The notes: generated by a model not told the origin, from the letters alone. 64,000 bases of DNA from Pseudomonas sp. v388 (GCF_003935425.1 NZ_RHQN01000002.1:682001-746000), one strand, 5' to 3'. Counted from the stretch's first letter, positions 18,741-29,143 are shown. Numbers and translations are program-made.

Positions 18741-21700
18741 TTACTTGCCTTTCACGACCATCTGCGCCGGGGCATCGCCCAAGGCTTGCCAGTTCGGGCG
18801 GTACATCGATTCAACCTGCGGCGGCGGAACGCGGTAGGTGCCTGGTGTCACGGCGCGAGCCAGGTACAGCAGGTGCACGGTGTTGCCGCCGCTGATATCC
18901 AGCGCCGCCACGTAACGATCCCCGCGATATTCCTGATGCTTGATGCCGGCATTTTCCATCGACTCGCGGATGGTCTTGACCGACTCGCTGGCGTCTTCCA
19001 GGCTGGCGGCGCTTTGTGCCAGATTCTGGTTTTCCAGCTCCAGGCCCGCCGGCAGCAAATCCACCACCAGCGCATCCGGCACCCGTTGCCGCGCGGCAAC
19101 TTCCAGATGCACCAGCACCAGTTGCCCGGTTTTCAGTGCGCCGACATTCAGCGGCGCGCCGCTCAAGGTCAGGTACTCACGACGGATGCTCAGGTTGTCA
19201 CCGCCTGCCGGCGGTGCCTGGGTCGGGTAGCCAGACAGGGTCAACTGTTGATACAGCGTCTCGCCGCTTTCGTTGTGTACGGACAGCGCAGAGGCAAGTG
19301 ATGGCCCTTCCAGCTTGATGCCAGGCTGTTTGTTGCTCAGGTCCAGGCTTTCATTACCGCTGTACAGCTTCGCAGCCCAGTCCTTCTCCGGCTTGTTCAG
19401 CAGGTTGCGACCGGCCAGGAACAGCGAGTTGCTTTCCTGAGTCGACAGATAACGGTTGGCAGCGACTTCGTCGGCCAGCGTGAAAAGGCGGTCATCGCGC
19501 TTGTCGCGAGCCATGTCGTTCTCTTCCAGCAAAGCCAGGATCAACGCCTGATCGCGCAGCGGGCTGCCGTAGTCGGCCAGCCACTCGTTCTTGCGTCCGG
19601 CGGCGAGGCCCGCAGTCAAGGCCAGATCGGCACGTGGCTTGTCACCCATTTTTTCCAGGGCCACGGCCAGTTGCACCAGCGGCAGGCCGGAGCGTGCGTC
19701 GGTGCGGCGATCGAACAGGCTGCGCAGGGCAGCGAGCGGCGCCTGTTGACTGCGCGACAACACCAGACCGGCATAGGCCTGCACGGCAAAGCGCGTGTGC
19801 TCGGCGTTCTGGCTGTAGTCGACCTGGATCTGGCCGCCATCCTGCAAGTAGCGCAGCAGGCGTTCGTTGGCTTTCTTCAGTGAGTCGGGCGGTACCGAGA
19901 AGCCCTGGTCGCGAGCGCGCAACAGGAAGTCGGTGACGTACGCGGTCAGCCAGTATTCCTCTTCACTGTCAGAACCCCACAGGCCGAAGCTGCCGTTGTA
20001 GCGCTGCATGCCCAGCAGCCGTTCGATACCGATTTCCACCTTGCGCCGGCGCTCGGCATCCGGCTCGCCGTCGATGCCCAAACGCTTGAGGGTCGCGGCG
20101 TCGGCGTACAGCGATGGGTACAGGCCGCTGGCGGTCTGCTCCAGGCAACCGTAAGGGTAGGCTTTAAGGGCGCGAATCTGTTCGCCGATGTTCAGCGGCG
20201 GACGGCTCGACAGCGATAACAACGCCTGGCGTCCGGCGGGCTCGAAGGCTTCGAGGGCACCTTCCGGCAGGCTCCACGGCTGATCGGTGAGCGTGGTGCG
20301 GTAATGGCGTAGCTGTGCCGGGAAGGCCGGACGCACGCCGACGGTCCATTCGCGGGAGAACGGCGGCAGGCTCTCGCCCGGCAGGTCCAGGCCGTTGACC
20401 AGCACCTTGATCTTGCCTTGACCCAGGCCGCCCATGGCCGCGACCGGCACCTTCAAGGTAACCCGCTGGCCTTGCTTGAGTTGCAGGGTCTTGAGTTGGT
20501 CGCCGCCGGGAACACTGAGCTGGCCTTCGGCGCTGACCGTAACGTCCAGTTTCTGTGCCTTGCCTGACAGGTTCGACACATCCAGCGCGACGCTGGTCTG
20601 GTCGCCACCGGCCAGGAAGCGCGGCGTTGACAGCTCGGCAATGATCGGCGCGGCAACCACGGTCTTGGCTTCGGCCATGCCGTAGCGGTCTTCGGTCCAG
20701 ACCTGCGCCATGATGCGCAGCTCGCCATTGAAGTCCGGGATGTCGACGCTGACTTCACCTTCGCCCTTGTCGTTCAGGGTCACCGGCGCGCTTTGCAGGG
20801 CCACGATGGTGACGCTGGTGTCCGGCCGCTTGCCGCCTTTCGCCAGCGCATCGCCGCCGAATGCCATGGTCGCCAGTCGACCCTGGCCGGCTTCGATCAA
20901 CTGGCCGTAGATGTCCAGTTGGTCGGCGCCATATTGCTTGCGGCCGAACAGGCCGGCAAACGGATCGGGCGTGGCGTACGAAGTGATGTTCAGAATGCCG
21001 ACGTCCACCGCCGACACCAGCACGCGGGCCTGCTTCGGCACACTGCCATCCGCGTTCTTCGCAGCGACCTTGAGCTTGAGCGGCTGCTTGGGACGCATCT
21101 TTTCCGGCGCGGTAACGCTCAATGCCAGCTTGCGTTGCGAACGATCCAGCGGCAGGTGCAGCACGCCGACAGCCCGCTTGGGCGTGATATTGGCCTTGCG
21201 TTCGCCCGGACGAATCACCAGCGCGGTGACGTACAGGTCATGGCGCGTCCATTTCTTGTCCAGTGGAATGTCGTAAGCCTTGCCTTCGGCCGGGACGTCG
21301 ATTTCCTGCCACCACAGCGGACCTTCGCTGGATTCCACCAGCAGATAGCCTTTGCCGGCGGCCGGCGGGGTGACGGTGACCTTGGCGGTTTCGCCATCGC
21401 CGTAAGCGGGTTTGTCCAGGGCGAGCTTGACCTGATCGGGGCGCACGGCGCCGCCTTCGGTGTTGTCCTGCCAGCGGTATCCGGCCCAGAAACGCAGGCT
21501 GCTGACCATGCCGGTGGACGGGTCTTCCACTTCGACGCGGTATGGACCCCACTCGACCGGGAAGCTGATCCTGGCGGTGGCATCCTTGTTGATGCTGACC
21601 GTTTCTTCGCTCAGGTTGAGGAATTTCTCGTTGAAGTGGTAGCTCCAGCCGTCGCTGGACGAGTAGTTCCAGTAGTAGTCGCGACGCTCACGAATCAGGC

Positions 21701-23690
21701 GGACCTTGACGTTCTCGGCGGCCAGCTTGTGTCCGGCGCTGTCGGCCATGACGATCTCGAATTCGGCAGGGCCGTCGCCATCGGTCTGGGCCTCGCCATT
21801 GTTCGCTTCGTCGCCGTACTCGTTATCGGAGGTGCTGGTGCCGAACAGCGGACGCACGCCCGGCAGTTGTTCAGCGGGCCAGATCGGCTGCACCAGACGG
21901 CGGGTGATCGGCCGGCCACCGGACTCTTGCAGGCTGGCTTGCAGAATCAGTTGCAGTGGCGATCTGGCGGCTGTCCAGGTGCTTTCGACGCTCAGGACCG
22001 CTTCGCCGTTGGCGTCCAGCGTGCTCGGTTCCAGTTCCAGATCGTGCTTGAGGTCTTCCTCGGTGATCGAACCGAACTGATAGCCGGGCAGGGCGGGAAC
22101 CGCCTCGCGCAGCGGGCGCACGTAGATCTGGCCGGTCAGGTTGTTGCCCGAGGCCGGTGCGCCATAGAGGTAGCGGCCAGTGATGTCGAATTGCGGATTG
22201 TCACTCGGTGCGACCGGTGTATCGCTGCCCTTGAGTTCCAGCGCCAGGCGTTCGGGCAGGAAATCCTCGACCTTGAATTCATACAGTTGCGGTTTGCCGT
22301 CGCCCAGGTCGAACACCAGTTGCCAGCGACCGGTGGGCGCTTCGTCTGCCATTTGCAGTTGATACTGGTAGAAACCCTGGCTGTCGGCTTCCCAGACAAA
22401 CTTGCGGCTGACCTGATCATCGGGGCGCCGCACTTCGACGGTGATCGGTTGCGGCTTGACGTGGTTGCCGTCGGCATCGCGCAGCAGGCCGTTGAGCAGC
22501 ACGGTTTCACCCGGCCGATACAGGTCGCGAGGGCCGAAGATGAAGAACTGCAGCGGGTGCGCCTGCGGGCCTGAAATGTCGAACTCCGCCAGATCCAGCG
22601 CCGAGCCGTTGAGGCGCAGCATGCTGGTCTGTTCGTCCTTGTGGGCCAGCACTACCGCAGCCTTGGCCGGGAGCGGCAGCTGGGTATGGCCGTCGCTTTC
22701 AGTCTTGCCTTGGGCAACGACCTTGCCCTCGTTGTCATAGACCTCGACATTGACGCCGCTCAGTGCCTTGCCGCCGTCCAGCGCCTGAGTGAACACGTCC
22801 AGGCGATTGCTGTAGCGGTGCACTGACAGACCGATATCGCTCAAGGTGAACAGGGTCGCCGGTTGCGAGTAGCTGTAGGTGCCCGAAGCGCGCATTACCG
22901 CGAGATAGACACCCGGCTCCTGCAATGCCTTGATTCCGGCAATGGGCAGCAGCAGGGTTTCACGGGTGTTGCGTGCGGGTTTGAGGTCAAAGCGGCCGCC
23001 GTAGACCAGATCCGCCATCGGCAGCAGCTCTTCGGAGCCGTAGCTGGACATCGAGGTGGAGCCTTCCCATTGGCTCAGGAAGTTGGGCAGGGCGTCGGCC
23101 TTGATGCGGAAGAACTCCACGTCCACCTTGTCGACGTTCAGCGCAATCACCGGCAGGCCTTCGGCCAGGCGGGTCGGCAGCAGGCTGCCACGGCTGGCGA
23201 AACCGACGGTGGGCTGCAGGTCGCGGGTTTCCAGGCGGCTGATGTATTCGGCGGCGAGCCTGGCTTTGTTGACGCCCGCCAGGCCCGCGTCAACGGTCAG
23301 CACCAGCTTGCGCTGGGGTTCCAGGTGGCGCAGGCGCAGTTCCATGAGGTTGTCGGACAGCTCCCAGGCGCCGTCGACCTTGCCGTTCTTGCTGTCGACC
23401 AGATGCAGCTTCTCGCCGAACTTCTGCTCCGGGTCCAGCGGCACGGAAAAGCTCACCGACAGTGTGCTGGCGCCCTCGACCTGGATTTCGGACACGTCGA
23501 TGACGCTCAGGTCGCGGCCGGCATAGCGCTTGCCGAGCGCTGCCAGGTCGACAGCGGGCTTGGGCTTGCTTTCGGTCGCCGCGGGTTGAGCGGCCGCCGC
23601 AGGAGCAGGCGCTGGTTTATCGGAGGAAGAAGAATCGCAGGCACTGAGCAGCGCAAGCGCGCAAGCCAGAACCAGTCCTTTGTTAAGCAT
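18741..23690 (-). CDS. yfhM: Bacterial alpha-2-macroglobulin lipoprotein with thioester
   Basis: This 1649-residue lipoprotein is expected to trap foreign proteases in the periplasm. The lipobox LLSAC places the lipidated cysteine at residue 18. Asp follows at +2, which in E. coli would favour inner-membrane retention. The protein contains successive macroglobulin domains. The thioester motif YGCLEQTASG lies near residue 1180, within an alpha-helical thioester domain. The motif marks it as the E. coli YfhM type, rather than the thioester-lacking MagD type. Together with pbpC it forms a well-known defence and repair pair. Its -10 lies within a palindrome at 23720-23740. Confidence 0.93.
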   Translation of the reverse strand: MLNKGLVLACALALLSACDSSSSDKPAPAPAAAAQPAATESKPKPAVDLAALGKRYAGRDLSVIDVSEIQVEGASTLSVSFSVPLDPEQKFGEKLHLVDSKNGKVDGAWELSDNLMELRLRHLEPQRKLVLTVDAGLAGVNKARLAAEYISRLETRDLQPTVGFASRGSLLPTRLAEGLPVIALNVDKVDVEFFRIKADALPNFLSQWEGSTSMSSYGSEELLPMADLVYGGRFDLKPARNTRETLLLPIAGIKALQEPGVYLAVMRASGTYSYSQPATLFTLSDIGLSVHRYSNRLDVFTQALDGGKALSGVNVEVYDNEGKVVAQGKTESDGHTQLPLPAKAAVVLAHKDEQTSMLRLNGSALDLAEFDISGPQAHPLQFFIFGPRDLYRPGETVLLNGLLRDADGNHVKPQPITVEVRRPDDQVSRKFVWEADSQGFYQYQLQMADEAPTGRWQLVFDLGDGKPQLYEFKVEDFLPERLALELKGSDTPVAPSDNPQFDITGRYLYGAPASGNNLTGQIYVRPLREAVPALPGYQFGSITEEDLKHDLELEPSTLDANGEAVLSVESTWTAARSPLQLILQASLQESGGRPITRRLVQPIWPAEQLPGVRPLFGTSTSDNEYGDEANNGEAQTDGDGPAEFEIVMADSAGHKLAAENVKVRLIRERRDYYWNYSSSDGWSYHFNEKFLNLSEETVSINKDATARISFPVEWGPYRVEVEDPSTGMVSSLRFWAGYRWQDNTEGGAVRPDQVKLALDKPAYGDGETAKVTVTPPAAGKGYLLVESSEGPLWWQEIDVPAEGKAYDIPLDKKWTRHDLYVTALVIRPGERKANITPKRAVGVLHLPLDRSQRKLALSVTAPEKMRPKQPLKLKVAAKNADGSVPKQARVLVSAVDVGILNITSYATPDPFAGLFGRKQYGADQLDIYGQLIEAGQGRLATMAFGGDALAKGGKRPDTSVTIVALQSAPVTLNDKGEGEVSVDIPDFNGELRIMAQVWTEDRYGMAEAKTVVAAPIIAELSTPRFLAGGDQTSVALDVSNLSGKAQKLDVTVSAEGQLSVPGGDQLKTLQLKQGQRVTLKVPVAAMGGLGQGKIKVLVNGLDLPGESLPPFSREWTVGVRPAFPAQLRHYRTTLTDQPWSLPEGALEAFEPAGRQALLSLSSRPPLNIGEQIRALKAYPYGCLEQTASGLYPSLYADAATLKRLGIDGEPDAERRRKVEIGIERLLGMQRYNGSFGLWGSDSEEEYWLTAYVTDFLLRARDQGFSVPPDSLKKANERLLRYLQDGGQIQVDYSQNAEHTRFAVQAYAGLVLSRSQQAPLAALRSLFDRRTDARSGLPLVQLAVALEKMGDKPRADLALTAGLAAGRKNEWLADYGSPLRDQALILALLEENDMARDKRDDRLFTLADEVAANRYLSTQESNSLFLAGRNLLNKPEKDWAAKLYSGNESLDLSNKQPGIKLEGPSLASALSVHNESGETLYQQLTLSGYPTQAPPAGGDNLSIRREYLTLSGAPLNVGALKTGQLVLVHLEVAARQRVPDALVVDLLPAGLELENQNLAQSAASLEDASESVKTIRESMENAGIKHQEYRGDRYVAALDISGGNTVHLLYLARAVTPGTYRVPPPQVESMYRPNWQALGDAPAQMVVKGK

Positions 23691-23719
23691 GGGGCACTCA
23701 TCGACAGCAGTTGAGAGGC

Positions 23720-23740
23720 GGTGACTATATAGCAGTCACC
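23720..23740 (-). promoter_or_regulatory. Palindrome overlapping the alpha-2-macroglobulin promoter
   Basis: GGTGACT and AGTCACC form 7-bp arms around ATATAGC. On the minus strand the centre reads GCTATATAGT, a good -10 region, with TTGTCT about 18 bases upstream as a possible -35. A dimeric regulator could bind here, or the symmetry could be chance. Confidence 0.4.
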
Positions 23741-23853
23741 GTTACATACAGAGACAAATTCGGCGATTTGACCTCAGGTTTGTGACTGCGTTCTCAGCTG
23801 CGATGTAGGAAGTTTTTGAACGTGTCGTAGCCTTATTTTCCGCGCCTCGGCGC

Positions 23854-23859
23854 TACAAT
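23854..23859 (+). promoter_or_regulatory. Candidate -10 box for dinF
   Basis: TACAAT lies 22 bases before the dinF ATG, fitting a -10 element with a short leader. No good -35 is visible at the right spacing, and I see no LexA box (CTGT-N8-ACAG) despite the name DinF. Confidence 0.3.
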
Positions 23860-23881
23860 GCGCGCCTTGCCGGGAGTCCTC

Positions 23882-25222
23882 ATGTCCAAGCTGTTAACCG
23901 ATTGGCGTCATCGCCCCACCCACGGTCGCGTCTGGGCGCTGGCCGCGCCCATGATTCTGTCCAATATCTCGGTGCCGCTGGTCGCGCTGGTCGACAGCGC
24001 CGTGATCGGCCATCTGCCTCATGCCCATCAGTTGGGCGCGGTTGCGGTGGGCGCGACGCTCTATACCTTCCTGGCCTGGGCGATGGGTTTTCTGCGCATG
24101 GGCACCACCGGTTTCGCAGCCCAGGCGGCGGGGCGCAATGACGGCGCAGCGTTGCGTCAGATCCTGCTGCAGGGCCTGTTGCTGGCGTTCGGCCTGGCGA
24201 TGCTGCTGGCGTTGGTGGCGCTGCCGTTCAGTCACCTGGCGCTGGCAATGATGCAGCCATCGGCCGATCTGCAACAGATGACCCTGGATTTCTTCCACAC
24301 CCGCCTGTTCGGCCTGCCGGCGGCACTGGCCGGTTATACGCTGGTGGGATGGTTTCTCGGTACGCAGAATGCCCGGGCGCCACTGGCGATCCTGCTGACC
24401 ACCAACCTGGTGAATATCGCTCTGAACCTGTGGTTCGTATTGGGCCTGGATTGGGGTGTAGTGGGTTCGGCGCGGGCGTCGGTACTGGCCGAATGGACCG
24501 GCATGCTGCTGGGGCTGTTCCTGACCAGCAAAGCCTTGCGCGCCTGGCCGGGGCAGATTGCCTGGGCAGCCTTGAAGTTCTGGCGCAGCTGGCGGCCTTT
24601 GCTGGCGGTCAATCGGGATATTTTCCTGCGTACCCTGGCGCTGCAATCGGTCATGTTCCTGATCACGGTGCAGGGCGCTCGGCTGGGCGACGCGACGGTG
24701 GCTGCCAATGCGCTGCTGCTCAACGGGCTGCTGCTGACCTCCCACGCGCTGGATGGGCTGGCCCATGCGGTCGAGGCGCTGTGCGGCCACGCCATCGGTG
24801 CGCGTGACCGCACGACCCTGCGTCGTTCACTGGTGGTGGCGGGCGGCTGGTCGTTGATCGCCAGCGTGGCGTTTGCCTTGCTGTTCCTGATCGGTGGGCA
24901 CCTGTTCATCGCCCTGCAGACCGACATACCCGAGGTGCGCGAGACCGCAGGCATTTACCTGCCATATCTGGCGATGATGCCGCTGCTGGCGGTATGGAGT
25001 TACCTGCTCGACGGCCTGTTCATCGGTGCGACCCGCGCCCGTGAGATGCGCAATGCCATGCTGGTGAGTGTGGCGGTGATCGCACCGGTCGCCTTCCTGG
25101 CCAGCAGTCAGGGCAACCACGCGTTATGGCTGACCTTCCTGGTGTTCACTCTGGTGCGTGGCTTGAGCCTGGGAACCGTCGCCTGGCGCCTGAGCCGCAA
25201 CGATGGCTGGTTCGCGCGCTGA
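23882..25222 (+). CDS. dinF: DinF-type MATE efflux transporter
   Basis: This inner-membrane pump has 446 residues and about twelve hydrophobic segments, typical of the MATE family of Na+- or H+-coupled exporters. The sequence APMILSNISVPLVALVDSAV and the later GTTGFAAQAAGR fit the DinF subgroup, linked in other bacteria to oxidative and bile-salt stress. The start was placed at the ATG at 23882 (MSKLLTDWRH), eight codons inside the longest frame, because GGGAG lies at the usual distance upstream. Its last 99 bases overlap the end of the convergent vgrG gene. Confidence 0.92.
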   Translation: MSKLLTDWRHRPTHGRVWALAAPMILSNISVPLVALVDSAVIGHLPHAHQLGAVAVGATLYTFLAWAMGFLRMGTTGFAAQAAGRNDGAALRQILLQGLLLAFGLAMLLALVALPFSHLALAMMQPSADLQQMTLDFFHTRLFGLPAALAGYTLVGWFLGTQNARAPLAILLTTNLVNIALNLWFVLGLDWGVVGSARASVLAEWTGMLLGLFLTSKALRAWPGQIAWAALKFWRSWRPLLAVNRDIFLRTLALQSVMFLITVQGARLGDATVAANALLLNGLLLTSHALDGLAHAVEALCGHAIGARDRTTLRRSLVVAGGWSLIASVAFALLFLIGGHLFIALQTDIPEVRETAGIYLPYLAMMPLLAVWSYLLDGLFIGATRAREMRNAMLVSVAVIAPVAFLASSQGNHALWLTFLVFTLVRGLSLGTVAWRLSRNDGWFAR

Positions 25223-26602
25223 CTCCGGCTGGCTGGCAAAGGTCACCCGCGGGCTGATCAGCGTCAGGCCACGCGCGTCGAGGCGAATCCGGCTGGCACC
25301 AACCTGCACGGTCAGTTCGCTGTCGGCGTGCAGGTCCAGCGTCGGCCCGCCGTCGAGACGCAGGCTGCGCTTCTCGCCCAGCAGCATCTGCCAGTCCAGC
25401 TGCATGCACACGCTGTCGGGTTCCACGGCTTGCCGTGGTTGGGAGGACGTCGGTCGGTGCGGCGGGGTATCCAGCCCGGCGACGATCAGCGGGCGGTCCA
25501 TGTCGCCGCCGAGGAAACCGACCGCCACCGCCATGCCGCCGCGCACCGGCAGGTCCAGTCCCGGCGCCAGCGGTAGCCAGCAATCGCCGTAGCGCGCGCC
25601 CAGACCCTCACCGTCCTTGTCGAACTGCACGCGGACGCGACGATAGCGGTCGCGCTCGGCTTCTTCACCAGGCGCCCCCAAGACCCAGGCGCGGCGCAGG
25701 TCCGGCGGGCTGCGCCGTGACGGCGCCTGGGAGGCGACAAAGCCCACCTCCCACGGAATGGCCTGAAACCGGTTGGAATAGGCATCGTGGCGCACGGCGT
25801 GTTCGCCGCTGGCGGGCGCGTGGTGTTCAACTTTCGTGACGAGCCACATGTGGTTCCACTCCGCGACCGGGTGCTCGATCAGCGGCAGCAATTGCCCGGC
25901 CCTGACGAACGGCAGGGTGCTGGCGCCTTCGGCCTGTTCGCCGGCGCGACTGCCGGGCGTGTCGTCACCGCTGGTAGCAACCGCGAAGTGGGTGACGCCG
26001 GCGCGCTGCGGTATCCGCCGCCAGGGCGCGGCCGGGCTGCGGGCGAAACCGCGCAGGCCGTCGCCGATGATCATCTCGTGCTCTTCCCGCGAGTGGCAGA
26101 AGTGGTAGTGCAGGCCTTCTTCGTGGCACAGACGCTGGATCAGTTGCAGATCGGTTTCCTGGTATTGGGTACACAGCTCGCGCACGCGGCAGTCGCTCTT
26201 GAGTTCGAAGCGGTAGTCGCGCACACCGTGTTCTTCAAGGATCCGGGCGATGATCTGCGGCGCCGTCAGCTGCTGGAAATGGCGCGACTGGCAGCGCTGG
26301 TCAAGACACGCCAGGCGCGGCCCGACCTGCAATCGGTAACAGGCCGGCCCGGCCCGATAGTGGCTGCGGGTAATGGAGTGGATCTGCCCGTGAAACCCCA
26401 CGCCGCTGCCCTTGAAACTGAGGAAAACCGATTTGTACATCAGGCTTGCCGGGTCTACGGCTGCGCCCTGGTGGGTGATTTCAAGCTCGAACGTATAGGG
26501 CTGGCTGATCGCTTCCGTGCCGCGCAACCACAGGACGGCGAAGTGACGGCGCAGCCGGGCGATCTCCAAACGAAAGAACGGCACGCTGGCTGGATCGTAC
26601 AT
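25124..26602 (-). CDS. Orphan type VI secretion tip protein VgrG
   Basis: VgrG proteins form the trimeric spike at the tip of the type VI secretion tube. The 492-residue protein starts with the gp27-like part (FFRLEIARLRRHFAVLWLRG). It continues through the conserved FELKSDCRVRELCTQYQETDLQLIQRLCHEEGLHYHF block, quoted here only to locate it, and a gp5/OB-fold region with GGMAVAVGFLGGDMDRPLI. A short beta-strand needle segment follows (about 405-455), then a Gln/Ala-rich tail. It is shorter than most VgrGs and carries no obvious fused toxin. No other type VI gene is adjacent, and its tail is encoded antisense to the end of dinF. Confidence 0.88.
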   Translation of the reverse strand: MYDPASVPFFRLEIARLRRHFAVLWLRGTEAISQPYTFELEITHQGAAVDPASLMYKSVFLSFKGSGVGFHGQIHSITRSHYRAGPACYRLQVGPRLACLDQRCQSRHFQQLTAPQIIARILEEHGVRDYRFELKSDCRVRELCTQYQETDLQLIQRLCHEEGLHYHFCHSREEHEMIIGDGLRGFARSPAAPWRRIPQRAGVTHFAVATSGDDTPGSRAGEQAEGASTLPFVRAGQLLPLIEHPVAEWNHMWLVTKVEHHAPASGEHAVRHDAYSNRFQAIPWEVGFVASQAPSRRSPPDLRRAWVLGAPGEEAERDRYRRVRVQFDKDGEGLGARYGDCWLPLAPGLDLPVRGGMAVAVGFLGGDMDRPLIVAGLDTPPHRPTSSQPRQAVEPDSVCMQLDWQMLLGEKRSLRLDGGPTLDLHADSELTVQVGASRIRLDARGLTLISPRVTFASQPESAREPAIVAAQAPGDGSQAQATHQSEHQEGQP

Positions 26603-26707
26603 GGCGGTGATTCTCTACCGGGAATGCGGTCGGGGATTCTGGCCGAGAAGACCGGCGGGGTAGAGAGCCAATGGCGGAAAAGGAAGTTGCCTACAGACGG
26701 AAGTGAC

Positions 26708-26733
26708 CGTTCCCACGCAGGACGCGTGAGAAC
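26708..26733. repeat. Short palindromic repeat between vgrG and speA
   Basis: CGTTCCCACGC and CGCGTGAGAACG form an imperfect hairpin of the type abundant in Pseudomonas intergenic DNA. It follows the speA stop on the minus strand and may help terminate speA. Confidence 0.5.
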
Positions 26734-26753
26734 GATCAGGTACTACGAGGGTG

Positions 26754-28667
26754 TCAGGACGACAGATAGGACGAGCGGGTCAAGCCCAGGCGCAAGGCGT
26801 CGAGGTAGTAAGTGCGTTCGCGCGGGGTGATCTTGGCGCTGGCGACCTTGTCCCGGTAATGGGTCATCAGTTCTTCCGGCGACAAGTGCACGTAGCGCAG
26901 CATGTCTTCGATGGTGTCGTGAGTCTCGATACCGGCGTGGTACACGCTGCCGTCCGGATTCTGATAGATGTTCACCGAGTCGGTGTCACCGAACAGGTTG
27001 TGCATGTCGCCGAGGATTTCCTGATAGGCGCCGACCAGGAAGATACCCAGCAGGTAGTCCTCGCCAGGATTCAGGCCGTGAACCGGCAGGCTGGTCTCGA
27101 TGCTCTGCTCGTCGACGTACTGCTTGATCTTGCCGTCCGAATCGCAGGTCAGGTCTTGCAGCACGGCACGACGCAACGGTTCTTCGCCCAGGCGATGCAG
27201 CGGCAGGATCGGCAACACCTGGCCGATGGCCCAGGTGTCGGGCAGGCTCTGGAATACCGAGAAGTTGCAGATGTACTTGTCGGCCAGCTTGTCGTTGAGT
27301 TCGTCCAGCACCTGGCGATGGGAACGCTGGCGCGCCTTCAACGAGTTGTGCAGGCGACGGCACACAGCGAAATAGCACTGCTCGCCGAGCGCTTTCTGCG
27401 CCAGGGTAATCTTGCCGTCAGCATACTGGGCGGCGATGTCGCTCATGTAGTGCGTGGCGCGCCAGTAGGTTTCGGTAACCATCTCGATGTCGGTCGGGCC
27501 GAGCAGGTCCACCAGCCATTGCAGGGTTTCCGGCAGGCTTTCCTTGTCGGCGATTTCCGGTACTTCGTCGTTGTGCTTCTCGACGTCGGTGACCTGCACC
27601 ACCAGCATGGCGTGGTGCGCGGTCAGCGAGCGGCCGCTCTCCGAGAAAATGTGCGGATGCGGCAGGCCCTGCGCATTGCAGAATTCCTTGAGCATGCCGA
27701 CCACGACACCGGCGTAATCGTCCATGTCGTAGTTGATCGAGCTGGCGTTGCGCGAATGCGTGCCGTCGTAGTCGACACCCAGGCCGCCGCCGACGTCGAT
27801 GTGATCCACCGGCAGGCCGAGGTTGCGCAGTTCGCCGTAGTAGCGGATCGCTTCCTTGAAACCGTGCTGGTAGTCCGCCAGGTTGGCGATCTGCGAACCC
27901 ATGTGGAAGTGCAGCAAACGGATGCCCTGATCCAGCCCGGCCTTGCGGAAGCGCTCGACCACCGACAGCAGTTGCGCGGCGGACAGCCCGAACTTGGATT
28001 TCTCGCCACCGGTGTCGGCCCATTTGCTCGACGCCAGCGACGACAGCCGAACCCGCAGGCCGACCTGAGGCGCGACCTTCAGCTCGGCGGCTTCCTCGAT
28101 CACCAGCTCGACCTCGGATTCCTTCTCGATCACGATGAACACGTTGTGGCCCAGCTTCTGGCCCATCAAGGCCAGGCGGATGAACTCACGGTCCTTGTAA
28201 CCGTTGCACACGATGGTGCCGCCTTTCGGCGCCAGCGCCAGCACGGCCATCAGTTCGGGCTTGGAACCGGCTTCAAGGCCGATGGACACGTTCTGGGTGG
28301 CGATGATGTTTTCCACCACCGCTTCCTGCTGGTTGACCTTGATCGGATACAGCGCCGTGTACTGGCTCTGGTATTCCAGGCGCGCAATATTGGCGTCGAA
28401 CGCGCCGGTCAGCTGACGCACGCGGTCCTGCAGGATGTCAGGGAAGCGCACCAGAAGCGGCAGCGACAGGCCGCTTTTGCGCAGTTGGTCGACCTGCTCG
28501 TACAAATCGATGGGCGAGCTGCCCGGACCGTTGGGGCGTACTTCAACGCGACCGGCTTCGTTGATCGCAAAATAACCGGCGCCCCAGTGGCGAATGCCAT
28601 AAACACTGCGGCTGTCGGCCACTGTCCATTGGCTGCCGTCGTCTTTGCGTGTGCGTCGTACGGACAT
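26754..28667 (-). CDS. speA: Biosynthetic arginine decarboxylase
   Basis: SpeA is a PLP enzyme that converts arginine to agmatine, the entry to putrescine synthesis. The 637-residue protein has the alanine-racemase-like N-terminal barrel with the PLP lysine in [12 protein letters not shown], the barrel motif LHFHMGSQI, and the loop [12 protein letters not shown]. The start is the ATG at 28665-28667 ([10 protein letters not shown]), with GGGGA six bases upstream. It lies downstream of the yciH-like gene on the same strand. Confidence 0.97.
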   Translation of the reverse strand: MSVRRTRKDDGSQWTVADSRSVYGIRHWGAGYFAINEAGRVEVRPNGPGSSPIDLYEQVDQLRKSGLSLPLLVRFPDILQDRVRQLTGAFDANIARLEYQSQYTALYPIKVNQQEAVVENIIATQNVSIGLEAGSKPELMAVLALAPKGGTIVCNGYKDREFIRLALMGQKLGHNVFIVIEKESEVELVIEEAAELKVAPQVGLRVRLSSLASSKWADTGGEKSKFGLSAAQLLSVVERFRKAGLDQGIRLLHFHMGSQIANLADYQHGFKEAIRYYGELRNLGLPVDHIDVGGGLGVDYDGTHSRNASSINYDMDDYAGVVVGMLKEFCNAQGLPHPHIFSESGRSLTAHHAMLVVQVTDVEKHNDEVPEIADKESLPETLQWLVDLLGPTDIEMVTETYWRATHYMSDIAAQYADGKITLAQKALGEQCYFAVCRRLHNSLKARQRSHRQVLDELNDKLADKYICNFSVFQSLPDTWAIGQVLPILPLHRLGEEPLRRAVLQDLTCDSDGKIKQYVDEQSIETSLPVHGLNPGEDYLLGIFLVGAYQEILGDMHNLFGDTDSVNIYQNPDGSVYHAGIETHDTIEDMLRYVHLSPEELMTHYRDKVASAKITPRERTYYLDALRLGLTRSSYLSS

Positions 28668-28771
28668 CGAAGTCCCCTTTAAAAAGTCATGTGGCGCCAA
28701 CCGGAATGCAGCTGGACGCAGTGTAGAGATTGGAAATGACGATTTCGTTCGCCATCGGCCATGACGCTGTG

Positions 28772-29143
28772 TCAGCCGCCGGACTTCTTGGCCTTGAAAC
28801 CTTTCTTGACCAGTTCGGCCAGCAACAGCTCGACGTGGTCGCCCTGAATTTCGATGACGCCGTCTTTCAACGAGCCGCCGGTGCCGCAGCGTTGCTTGAG
28901 CGCCTTGGCCAGATCCTTGAGGGCCTCTTCGGCCAGCGGTACGCCGGTGATGGTGGTCACCGTCTTGCCGCCACGGCCCTTGCTTTCGCGACGCACGCGC
29001 GCGATTCCGTCACCTTCGGGAATGACGGTCTGCTTGCAGGTGCAGGCATCGACAGGTTGACGGCAATCGGGGCAGTGGCGTCCGGCGTCGGTGGAAAATA
29101 CCAGGCCGCCCAGGGCGGCGAAGGAAGCGGCTTTTTTAGCCAC
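28772..29143 (-). CDS. yciH: SUI1/eIF1-like translation factor (YciH)
   Basis: YciH proteins resemble eukaryotic eIF1 and can influence start-site fidelity and translation under stress. The 123-residue protein has an N-terminal cysteine cluster ([13 protein letters not shown]) and a C-terminal SUI1 domain with [13 protein letters not shown] and the [14 protein letters not shown] motif. The start is a GTG at 29141-29143 preceded by AGAGGA. A longer frame from 29212 runs through leader DNA that contains a 7-bp palindrome. Confidence 0.92.
   Translation of the reverse strand: MAKKAASFAALGGLVFSTDAGRHCPDCRQPVDACTCKQTVIPEGDGIARVRRESKGRGGKTVTTITGVPLAEEALKDLAKALKQRCGTGGSLKDGVIEIQGDHVELLLAELVKKGFKAKKSGG

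Noticed and set aside
26751-28682. Long frame opposite speA (643 codons)
   Set aside because: Shadow of speA with His/Gln-rich composition.
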